Shown here: positions 8,627 to 15,801 of the stretch, in pieces
How the letters are laid out: each line of letters opens with the position of its first letter
Position numbering within the stretch: position 1 is the first letter of the stretch
Source: Ancylomarina sp048268005
Lineage (GTDB): Bacteria; Bacteroidota; Bacteroidia; Bacteroidales; Marinifilaceae
DNA: 64,000 nucleotides
Reading direction: 5' to 3'
Assembly (NCBI GenBank): GCA_048268005.1
Contig: JBLWWJ010000001.1
Span: 310,001 to 374,000, forward strand
Notes under the pieces: generated by a model
Database searches by the model: none
The model's input: the letters and a program-made list of their open reading frames with translations, nothing else
Told to the model about the DNA's origin: nothing
Program-made: the position numbers and the translations under genes

Positions 8627-8673
8627 TTGGCAGATTTGACAGTATGAATGTTAATGTAGTTTGTGTATTTTCG
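8627..8673 (+). promoter_or_regulatory. Extended promoter element: TTGGCAGATTTGACA-N24-TATTTTCG
   Basis: A 15-nt element at 8627-8641 is followed after exactly 24 nt by TATTTTCG (8666-8673), one mismatch from the -7 consensus. The same layout occurs at 45836-45882 and 51245-51291. It would start a transcript near 8680, ahead of the membrane-protein gene at 8756. A second, weaker box pair (TTTG at 8660, TATTCTAG at 8683) overlaps it. Confidence 0.5.
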
Positions 8674-8755
8674 CATTTCTTTTATTCTAGAATAGAAATT
8701 AAACCTGGCGGGATTACTAAATAAATTGCGACACAAAAAACAACTCATAAATAAT

Positions 8756-9571
8756 ATGCTGAATACAATCATTACATTTTTAGAGCAATCAATCGAATTG
8801 TTTAAGAAAAATTATAATCTATTTTTATCACTCTCAGTAGTCAGTGGCTTAATAGCATTTTTTTATCAAACCTTCCAAAATTATGCATTTAATCAAAATG
8901 ATTCAATTGTTAAAATTTTGTTGGTGATATTCAGTATTGTATTCTTGATATTTGGTTTTATTTATTACGGATCAAGGATTAATATTTCATTATTCTTACT
9001 AATTGATGATAAAATAAATTCCAGAGAAACGTCAATTTCTAAAGTTTTTGATGAGTCTAAGAATCTATTTTGGACCTATTTTACAACTACTGTTAAGCTA
9101 GGACTGTTACTTATGATTCCTATCATATTATTCATGATTGCTTTAATGCCTGAAATAAACATATTTATTAAAGCTCTTTTAGTCATCACTCCAGTTATAG
9201 CAATTTTATATATCGTTCTAAATTACGGCCTTGCAATTAATGTAAGTATTTTAGAACCTGATGAGACTAGTTATTTTAATAAGAGTAAAGAATTATTTGA
9301 GATTAATAAAAAGATGGTTTTTCTGCTTTTCTTTATTGTTATTGGTCTTTCAGCTTTAGCAAGCCATATGCCTTCCTGGATATTTAGTAATGCTTATATC
9401 TTTAATATTATCGATAGAAATTTATTGCTTTCTACAATTTTAACGGTCTTAATAAGTCCAATATTAAATGGATTCAGCATATATACATATTGGCATCTAA
9501 ATAGTAGGATTGAATCGAATAAGAATGAACAAGAAGGAAATGCTATAGGTATCGACGGTTCTGAAATATAG
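8756..9571 (+). CDS. Integral membrane protein of unknown function
   Basis: This 271-aa hydrophobic protein has about six transmembrane segments, near residues 20-40, 55-80, 108-125, 130-155, 185-205 and 225-250. A Lys/Asp-rich cytoplasmic loop (DDKINSRETSISKVFDESKN) lies between the second and third. The layout resembles DUF975-like or GlpQ-membrane-domain-like proteins that bring a protein or lipid substrate to the membrane, but I cannot assign a function. The open frame extends to a TTG at 8726; the ATG at 8756 gives a normal amphipathic N-terminus (MLNTIITFLEQSIELF). Its base composition is visibly richer in A/T than its neighbours. It is isolated between terminators and preceded by the extended promoter element. 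Confidence 0.6.
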   Translation: MLNTIITFLEQSIELFKKNYNLFLSLSVVSGLIAFFYQTFQNYAFNQNDSIVKILLVIFSIVFLIFGFIYYGSRINISLFLLIDDKINSRETSISKVFDESKNLFWTYFTTTVKLGLLLMIPIILFMIALMPEINIFIKALLVITPVIAILYIVLNYGLAINVSILEPDETSYFNKSKELFEINKKMVFLLFFIVIGLSALASHMPSWIFSNAYIFNIIDRNLLLSTILTVLISPILNGFSIYTYWHLNSRIESNKNEQEGNAIGIDGSEI

Positions 9572-9636
9572 GATCAGATTCTCAGTTTGTTTTCAGCTTT
9601 AGATGATAATTAAATCAATTGGAAATAAAGACATAT

Positions 9637-9671
9637 AAAAAATCCTCAAGAAGTTATCTTGAGGATTTTTT
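9637..9671. terminator. Bidirectional terminator between convergent genes
   Basis: An 11-bp perfect stem, AATCCTCAAGA (9641-9651) with TCTTGAGGATT (9657-9667), has a 5-nt loop. An A run lies on the left and a T run on the right, so it can stop transcription from both directions. Confidence 0.85.
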
Positions 9672-9697
9672 TATGTGTATAATTCTGAAATCAGAAA

Positions 9698-10330
9698 TTA
9701 AAGTGATTTGCACATTACTTCTTTGCCTTCACGATTGCAGGTTTGGAAGCCCATCTTTTTGATGTATTTCAGGTTGTCTTCAATTTTAGAATCGCAAACA
9801 ATACATTTAACCTGATGTTGCGAAAGGATATCGCTTAGCTTATTGTAAAGGTAGTTGGCAACTTTAAAGTCACGGTATTGAGGTAAAGCATAATCAATGT
9901 CAATTTTAAACATATCATCTTTTACTTCACCAATAAAGATACCTGCTACTGACATATCACGTAAAACGAATACACTAAGTTTCCCTTCAGTACTTTTAAA
10001 ATCAGGGAAGAATTTAGCAATATCCTTCTTGTATGAATCTAAGTAGTAGTTTAAAATACCATCATTGTCTTTCACTTCAATTACCTTGAAACTTTCTTTA
10101 TGCTTATTCATTTTCACCAAATAATAAATATTGGTGCAAACAATCATAAAATTCATAATACCTACCGGGTAAGCACCAATAAGGAAACCATAAGTCGAGA
10201 ACAAAGCGGAACCAATTAAATTGTACCACCTGAGTTTGATAATTGAAGCCATTGATAAAGAAACCAAGACAACAACTGATGCTGCATAACCTAACCATTC
10301 CAAATAAGAAATGCCTAAAAATTCTAACAT
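9698..10330 (-). CDS. YgjV-like membrane protein with C-terminal GNAT-like domain
   Basis: This 210-aa protein has two parts. Residues 1-75 hold three transmembrane segments resembling the YgjV inner-membrane family (GYAASVVVLVSLSM, IGSALFSTYGFLIGAYPVGIMNF). Residues about 80-210 look like a small acetyltransferase-type fold: FVLRDMSVAGIFIGEV followed by YALPQYRDFKVANYLYNKL and a C-terminal YIKKMGF helix-strand, typical of GNAT motif order. The substrate is unknown and I do not see a clear acetyl-CoA P-loop, so the domain may be non-catalytic. It lies downstream of pfk on the same strand after a 247-bp gap and ends at a shared bidirectional terminator. Confidence 0.7.
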   Translation of the reverse strand: MLEFLGISYLEWLGYAASVVVLVSLSMASIIKLRWYNLIGSALFSTYGFLIGAYPVGIMNFMIVCTNIYYLVKMNKHKESFKVIEVKDNDGILNYYLDSYKKDIAKFFPDFKSTEGKLSVFVLRDMSVAGIFIGEVKDDMFKIDIDYALPQYRDFKVANYLYNKLSDILSQHQVKCIVCDSKIEDNLKYIKKMGFQTCNREGKEVMCKSL

Positions 10331-10577
10331 ACTAGAAAAGTTTGTTTCGCTGAAATAAATTCAGCTGAGTTAATAAATAAGATAGTTGGATGGTTGAAAT
10401 AGTAGGATGCCCATGGTAGGCGGCACTAAAATAGTTAAATTTATTTAAAAGATAAATTGGCAATTGAGATTCTAATCGAAATTTTAAAATATGAATTGCA
10501 TATTCACAATTCTTTAAGCCCAGCGAATAAACCCTGGGTAGTCGTGCAATTTTCTTCATCCATACAGTTAGTCTAAA

Positions 10578-11780
10578 TTAAAGACTTGTCATTAAAAATA
10601 GGGGTTGTAGTTCGAAACTCTTGTACTTGGGACGTAAGCGTTCCGTATTGTAATAACGATCGATATCGACTATTTTTTTTGAACTGGTAACTATATCGAT
10701 AGGTGCATTGTCATAGCGTCCATTTCTGAGTGTAACTAGACGGCCATGTATGCCTTTTATGATTAGGTCGAGTGCCAGGTTGCCAAATGCCATGGGTACA
10801 ATGGAATCTATAGCATCGGGGTCTCCGCATCGAACGAGGTATCCAAGTTTCTGGTTAATGACATTCACAGGAACGCCCTTATTATATTCCAGCGACAGAT
10901 GTTTCATTTGGTCAGACACCCTTTCGCCAATACCACCCAATTTTTTATGTCCATAATCGTCCATATCGCTATCCTGGAAAGTCATGCTTTCACCTGTAAA
11001 AGCAGCACCTTCAGAAATTAAAACCACAGAATATCGGCTAGGATTTTTAAATCGATCTTCGAGCATCAGTTGAGTGAGCTGGTTGATGTCGAATTTGTGT
11101 TCGGGAATGACACAACGATTGGCTGCACCAGCAAGTGTTGGCAGGATAGAGGTGAAGCCTGCGTATCTGCCAAATACTTCAAGTACCAGAAAACGCTCAT
11201 GGGAACCCGCTGAGGTTCTTAAACTATGGGTTAATGATATGGTTCTTGTAATGCAGGTGCTGAATCCGATACAATAATCCGTTCCAGGCACATCATTATC
11301 CATGGTTTTTGGAATGGCTATCACCTTGAATCCTTCTTTATACAAGCGTACGGCATAACTTAAGGTGTCGTCACCACCAATGGGAATGAGGTAGTCGATG
11401 TTGAGAAAGGCCAGATTGGCCAGAACTTCCTCAGTAAGATCGTTAATCTCTGAATTGTATTTACCCTGCAAGTGTATTGGGACACGGGATTTTGATGTTT
11501 TTGAGGGATTGATTCGGGAACTGTGCAAAAAGGTACCACCAGTACGACCGATTCTATTTACCATTTCTTCAGTCAGAATAGAATAATTATCGCTGTTATC
11601 CACTTTTTCATCTCGGATAATGTCTATTAATCCCTTCCACCCCTTTCGAATACCAATTACAGTATAGCCCTCGCGTAAAGCTCTGATGGTTACAGCGCGA
11701 ATAGCTGGATTTAGCCCCGGAACATCTCCTCCTCCAGTTAAAATGCCAATGACTCCTTTTGTATTCTTTGGTATTTTCAT
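10578..11780 (-). CDS. pfkA: 6-phosphofructokinase, probably pyrophosphate-dependent
   Basis: This 400-aa phosphofructokinase phosphorylates fructose 6-phosphate in glycolysis. The N-terminal phosphate-binding loop GILTGGGDVPGLN, the catalytic region PKTMDNDVPGTDYC (from residue 157) and the sugar-binding FGRYAGF are present. In the phosphoryl-donor site the sequence is GGDDT (135-139) with Asp138, and Lys158 is in PKTMDND. In this family Asp and Lys at these two positions mark PPi-dependent enzymes, whereas Gly/Gly marks classical ATP enzymes. I therefore predict PPi use, which would make the step reversible. An AGGAGA Shine-Dalgarno-like sequence precedes the ATG at 11780. It lies downstream of the DUF4159 gene in a minus-strand group. 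Confidence 0.88.
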   Translation of the reverse strand: MKIPKNTKGVIGILTGGGDVPGLNPAIRAVTIRALREGYTVIGIRKGWKGLIDIIRDEKVDNSDNYSILTEEMVNRIGRTGGTFLHSSRINPSKTSKSRVPIHLQGKYNSEINDLTEEVLANLAFLNIDYLIPIGGDDTLSYAVRLYKEGFKVIAIPKTMDNDVPGTDYCIGFSTCITRTISLTHSLRTSAGSHERFLVLEVFGRYAGFTSILPTLAGAANRCVIPEHKFDINQLTQLMLEDRFKNPSRYSVVLISEGAAFTGESMTFQDSDMDDYGHKKLGGIGERVSDQMKHLSLEYNKGVPVNVINQKLGYLVRCGDPDAIDSIVPMAFGNLALDLIIKGIHGRLVTLRNGRYDNAPIDIVTSSKKIVDIDRYYNTERLRPKYKSFELQPLFLMTSL

Positions 11781-11879
11781 AGCAATCTCCTTTCATCATT
11801 AATCCCATCAAGTTAATGATTTTTTCGCGGAAAAAGGCTGGCTCTTTATGAAGAATAATGAATCTGCGGTAGACGAATT

Positions 11880-12536
11880 TTAATGGGAAAAGACGAACGA
11901 CAGGATGTTAGCACCCATTCTAAGAGCATTGGTGTGGTTTTCCTCTGTGTCGTTGTGTACCGATGGATCTTCCCAACCATCTCCCAAATCACATTCATAG
12001 CTATAAAAGCAAACGAGGCGACCTTTGTGAAATATACCGAAACCTTGTGGTGCTTTCCCATCGTGTTCGTGAACCTTTGGCAGGCCTGTCTTAAAATCGT
12101 AAACCTGATGGTAAATGGGATGCGAGTAGGGGAGTTCAATCAGTTCTTCCTTAGGAAACACTTTCTTGATTTCTCTTCGGAAATAAGCATTCAAACCATA
12201 GTTGTCATCCACATGTAAAAAACCACCTGCCTCAAGATAATGACGCAGATTTTGAGCTTCCTGGTTATTAAAAACAATATTGCCGTGTCCTGTTAAATGG
12301 ACAAAAGGATATGAGAATAACTCCTGACTACCAACTTCAACGGTTGCTGGTTCAGCTTGGATGTTGGCAATTTTATTGGTCTTACAAAACTCAATCAAAT
12401 TAGGTAAGGAACCAGGGTTAGCATACCAATCGCCTCCGCCATTGTATTTAAGCAAAGCAATGCGAACGCCACTTACCTGAGCAGTTACATTTATGCTTAG
12501 AGCTAAAAACAAAAGTATGGATATGAATCTTGACAT
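11880..12536 (-). CDS. DUF4159 domain-containing exported protein
   Basis: This 218-aa protein has a signal peptide (residues 1-19, ending NVTAQ) followed by a DUF4159 domain: RIALLKYNGGGDWYANPGSL, LTGHGNI, LEAGGFLHVDDNYG and YSYECDLGDGWEDP are typical landmarks. The fold is glutamine-amidotransferase-like and periplasmic; the function is unknown. It is found next to rsmE in many Bacteroidota (recalled, not checked here), and the 59-bp gap suggests co-transcription with rsmE. A full-length domain with no truncation is visible. Confidence 0.85.
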   Translation of the reverse strand: MSRFISILLFLALSINVTAQVSGVRIALLKYNGGGDWYANPGSLPNLIEFCKTNKIANIQAEPATVEVGSQELFSYPFVHLTGHGNIVFNNQEAQNLRHYLEAGGFLHVDDNYGLNAYFRREIKKVFPKEELIELPYSHPIYHQVYDFKTGLPKVHEHDGKAPQGFGIFHKGRLVCFYSYECDLGDGWEDPSVHNDTEENHTNALRMGANILSFVFSH

Positions 12537-12595
12537 AGTTTGAACTCTATTTATGAATGATCTGCAAAAATCTGATTTGTCTGTGGGAATACCGT

Positions 12596-13297
12596 TTATT
12601 GATTGGCTAAACTTACAATATTACAGGCCACAACACCTGCTGTTTCTGCTCTTAATCGACTTGTTCCAAGAGTGATTTCTTTAAATCCATTTGCTCGAGC
12701 CAACTCTACTTCCTGTGGACTGAAATCCCCTTCCGGACCAATAAGAATTAGAGCATTTTGCTTGGCAGAACACAGGTGCTTCAAATGTGTTTTTTCTCCT
12801 TCGTAGCAATGCGCAATATATTTTTCACCTTCAAAAGGAGCGTTTACTAAATCTTTAAATTTAGTAAGCTCATTCAATTTTGGGTGATAGGCTTTTAAGG
12901 ATTGTTTAACTGCTGAGGTAATCACCTTAAATAGACGTTCAATTTTTACCACTTTTCGCTCCGAGAACTGACATAAGAGAGGTGTGAATTCGTCAATGCC
13001 AATTTCCGTACATTTTTCCATATACCACTCAGTTCGTTCAATGTTCTTAGTAGGAGCAGCAGCAATATGCAGTTTGTAATCTAGCTTTTCAAATTCTGTC
13101 TGAGTCTCAATGCACTCAACCGTGCATCTTTTAGGATGTGCGTCTATAATTTTAGCAGTAAAAAGGCTTCCCTTTCCATCAATTAGATGAATTTGATCAT
13201 CTTCTTTTAAACGAAGAACTCGAATGCAATGTTTAGATTCAACTTCATTTAATTGATAAAATTTATCTTCTATATCAGGGGTGTAAAATAAGTTCAT
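12596..13297 (-). CDS. rsmE: 16S rRNA (uracil(1498)-N(3))-methyltransferase RsmE
   Basis: This 233-aa SPOUT-class enzyme uses S-adenosylmethionine to methylate N3 of U1498 in 16S rRNA, near the decoding centre of the 30S subunit. The N-terminal PUA-like domain contains HCIRVLRLKEDDQIHLIDGKG (in two halves), and the C-terminal knotted domain contains LIGPEGDFSPQEVE and LGTSRLRAETA, the SAM-binding knot. The length is normal. It lies between the HD-PycTM gene (76-bp gap containing a long inverted repeat) and the DUF4159 gene. Confidence 0.95.
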   Translation of the reverse strand: MNLFYTPDIEDKFYQLNEVESKHCIRVLRLKEDDQIHLIDGKGSLFTAKIIDAHPKRCTVECIETQTEFEKLDYKLHIAAAPTKNIERTEWYMEKCTEIGIDEFTPLLCQFSERKVVKIERLFKVITSAVKQSLKAYHPKLNELTKFKDLVNAPFEGEKYIAHCYEGEKTHLKHLCSAKQNALILIGPEGDFSPQEVELARANGFKEITLGTSRLRAETAGVVACNIVSLANQ

Positions 13298-13321
13298 TGG
13301 AAATTTTTGATTTTTGCTTTA

Positions 13322-13359
13322 GGATTTATGAAAATATTTTAAACTAAAATCATAAATCC
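13322..13359. repeat. 10-bp inverted repeat between HD-PycTM gene and rsmE
   Basis: GGATTTATGA (13322-13331) and TCATAAATCC (13350-13359) are perfect arms around an A/T-rich centre. There is no T run, so it may be a processing or regulatory hairpin, or an operator, rather than a terminator. Confidence 0.5.
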
Positions 13360-13373
13360 AGAATCTTCAATTT

Positions 13374-14567
13374 TTAAAAGAATACGGGTTGGTATATCGC
13401 TGCAAAAATAAAACTTAGTACCGATATAATTAAACCAAACATGAAAATAGTGTATGATCTTCTAAGCAAATTGTATTTTTTTCCCAACACCATGCCCAAA
13501 TAGTATTGATCTTTGATTAAACTGTCATATAAATCGTCGTAATCAACCATTAAACCCTTCAATGCTTTTGAATAGTCTTCGATCTTCATACGATGAAAGT
13601 TTCCAAAAAATAAAAGATTGACTTTTTTCTTTTCAACATCTTCCTGCGAGAATGTTCCTGAGGTCACATTAGGTCTTGTGGCTAAAACTGAATAGATAAT
13701 TGTAATTAAAGCGACGAATAACAGAATAATGCATGGTATAATAAACTCGGGAGCTTCCATGATATTCTTGTAAATAAAGAAAATCGCTGTAATGATGATT
13801 GAATTAACCGAGATCATTAAATTAGCTTTATTATCTGCGATTGAGCTTAGACTAATTTGATTTCGTGCTGTGACCTTAAACATGGTTTCAATACCACGTT
13901 GAGGCATCTTCAATTTTAGATTCTGATTCTCAAGTTTTATCAGCTTGTCGTTAAGTTTCTGAATTTCTTTGTTTTGGTAAGAATTAACTTTCTCCGTGAC
14001 TTTTTGAATGTTAAGTTCTTTCTTTTTAGCTAATACCTTCTTTCCATAATCGGTTCTGTAAGTGTGTCTTTTTAAAAAGTTTAAAGTCTCTTCCCAATAG
14101 GTTTTTGTTGAGAATTCATGATTCATTAAAGCGGATCTTTCTTCTCTCAATTTATCTGAAGATTTCATGAAACTCTTTGAAGCTAGATGTTGCAAATCGG
14201 CATCACAAAGCACCATTGATATAGGACAATCACAGGTGGTGTAAGGTATTTTTGTGTTTTGGATGGCACATATAACCTTTGCAATTCTTTCAGTTGGATA
14301 ATCATGTTCTTTAAGAAACTTTTCGGCAATTTCTCCACTGATTATTTCATGTTTAATGAAACCTCTGAAATAGCCCGTATCATGAAACCAAGCGGCTAAA
14401 ACAACCGTTTCTAAATCTTCTTCTGAAAACTCCATGATGCCAGCAATTTTTGTTGCTTGCTTTACGACGTTTTCAGTATGTTCTATATTGTGATAAGTGT
14501 AAATTGGTTTATGATTCTTCTCAAAAAAATCAATAACGAAAGCTTTTGCTTGTTCTATAATAGACAT
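13374..14567 (-). CDS. HD-domain phosphohydrolase fused to Pycsar-effector-like membrane domain
   Basis: The 397-aa protein begins with an HD metal-phosphohydrolase domain: His26/His30 (YHNIEH), His62-Asp63 (FHDTG) and Asp122/Asp124 (CDADLQ) form the metal site. A charged, probably coiled linker (about 180-225) leads to a membrane domain with SSIADNKANLMISVNS (241-256), a signature of the PycTM/DUF5706 family. Transmembrane segments are near 253-267, 275-297 and 373-392. PycTM proteins are membrane effectors of the anti-phage Pycsar system, where cCMP or cUMP triggers membrane damage. No pyrimidine cyclase gene is nearby, so a defence role is not established; the HD domain could destroy a nucleotide signal. 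It is transcribed towards rsmE. Confidence 0.8.
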   Translation of the reverse strand: MSIIEQAKAFVIDFFEKNHKPIYTYHNIEHTENVVKQATKIAGIMEFSEEDLETVVLAAWFHDTGYFRGFIKHEIISGEIAEKFLKEHDYPTERIAKVICAIQNTKIPYTTCDCPISMVLCDADLQHLASKSFMKSSDKLREERSALMNHEFSTKTYWEETLNFLKRHTYRTDYGKKVLAKKKELNIQKVTEKVNSYQNKEIQKLNDKLIKLENQNLKLKMPQRGIETMFKVTARNQISLSSIADNKANLMISVNSIIITAIFFIYKNIMEAPEFIIPCIILLFVALITIIYSVLATRPNVTSGTFSQEDVEKKKVNLLFFGNFHRMKIEDYSKALKGLMVDYDDLYDSLIKDQYYLGMVLGKKYNLLRRSYTIFMFGLIISVLSFIFAAIYQPVFF

Positions 14568-14803
14568 ATGTTTATGTATTGGATTCTATAAAATACAGGT
14601 GACTAAAGATAGTAATAATCTTGATTCCTTTGAAAATACGGCTTGTTTGTCATTAAAATGAACATTGGTCTTGAAGATAATTCTGATTTTATCGATCCTT
14701 AAATGATTAAGAAAAATGCAAGAGTTAAGCGTTGTTTTAATCGTTTAAATTGGGATAATGCATGGGTTTTGTTTATTTTTATCGGTGAAAATAATATCTG
14801 ATT

Positions 14804-15751
14804 ATGCTCTGTTCTAAGAAAGTTAACCTCTTGATTTTATTAGCTTTTAGTTTGGCTTTTACAGCTTGTTCAAAGAACAAAAAAAACAAACAAAGCTGTT
14901 TCCTTTCTGAAAAATATTCACATATCCCTTACTCAATTAATAGACCAAGTTATTCTTATGAGCTGGAGAATCAATTACGTGAGATTTCGGGTTTGACCTA
15001 TGCGAAAAGTAATAAGTTGCTTTGTGTGAATGATGAACAAGGCTATGTTTTCGAATATGATACACAGCAAAAGAAAATTTCCCGAAGGATAAAGTTTGCA
15101 AAAAAAGGTGATTTTGAAGGTGTTGAGTTAATTGGGAATGAATGCGTTGTTTTACGTAGTGATGGTAAGTTGTACTTTGTCAGAGATATTGATGATGTGG
15201 TCATTGAATCAGATAAAGTTAAAACGGGTTTAAGTTCTAAAAACAATACTGAGGGCCTGGCATATGAGGCATCTACTCATTCTTTGTTGATTGCATGTAA
15301 GGGGCTAGCTCATAGTGATGCCGCTTATGCAGATAAAAGAGCAATCTATCGCTATTCAATAACTGATAGTATTTTAAGTCAGAAGCCAAGTATTCTGATT
15401 GATCAGGGAGATCTGGAGAATATTTTAAATTTGGATGCCTACACGAAGTTTTCTAATAAGTTGCTTAAGGGGTTGGCCCCATCAAAAGGGAATTTAACAT
15501 TTCAACCTTCAGGTCTTGCAATACACCCAATTAGCAAAAATATTTATGTCCTGGGATCGGTTGGCAAACTCCTTTTGATTTTGAATCCACAAGGTGAATT
15601 GTTAGCGGTAAATAAATTGAAACGTAAGGTTTTTCCGCAGCCTGAAGGGATCTGTTTTGCTCCGGATGGAACATTGTTTATTTCAACAGAAGGCAAGGTT
15701 GGGAAAGGAAAGATTTATCAGTTTCAGTATAAACCAAACCCCAATAATTAA
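14804..15751 (+). CDS. YjiK/SdiA-regulated-domain lipoprotein
   Basis: This 315-aa lipoprotein has a lipobox (FTAC) after a hydrophobic signal segment, so Cys21 or nearby is lipidated. The mature part resembles the SdiA-regulated/YjiK beta-propeller: REISGLTYAKSNKLLCVNDEQG, GDFEGVELIG, NNTEGLAYEASTHSLLIACKG, PSGLAIHPISKNIYVLGS and PEGICFAPDGTLFISTEG are successive blade motifs with recurring Asp/Glu-Gly. The function of the family is not known; the propeller may bind a ligand or metal at the cell envelope. It lies 50 bp before the large phosphoesterase/beta-barrel gene and probably shares its transcript. Confidence 0.8.
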   Translation: MLCSKKVNLLILLAFSLAFTACSKNKKNKQSCFLSEKYSHIPYSINRPSYSYELENQLREISGLTYAKSNKLLCVNDEQGYVFEYDTQQKKISRRIKFAKKGDFEGVELIGNECVVLRSDGKLYFVRDIDDVVIESDKVKTGLSSKNNTEGLAYEASTHSLLIACKGLAHSDAAYADKRAIYRYSITDSILSQKPSILIDQGDLENILNLDAYTKFSNKLLKGLAPSKGNLTFQPSGLAIHPISKNIYVLGSVGKLLLILNPQGELLAVNKLKRKVFPQPEGICFAPDGTLFISTEGKVGKGKIYQFQYKPNPNN

Positions 15752-15801
15752 CCATCGAGCTTATTGTTCTTTGTCTTAAAATTGATTATTTCTTAATTAC
15801 A

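Noticed and set aside
8627..8641. Sigma-54 promoter at TTGGCAGATTTGACA
   Set aside because: The GG-N10-GC spacing is not met, and the two sister copies read TTGACAG, lacking the GG.
10332..10559. 75-codon minus-strand open frame between pfk and the YgjV-like gene
   Set aside because: No homology recognised and low-complexity A/T-rich sequence. It could be untranslated DNA between two genes of the same group.
13374..14567. A complete Pycsar anti-phage operon
   Set aside because: No pyrimidine nucleotide cyclase gene lies next to the PycTM-like gene; neighbours are housekeeping-type.
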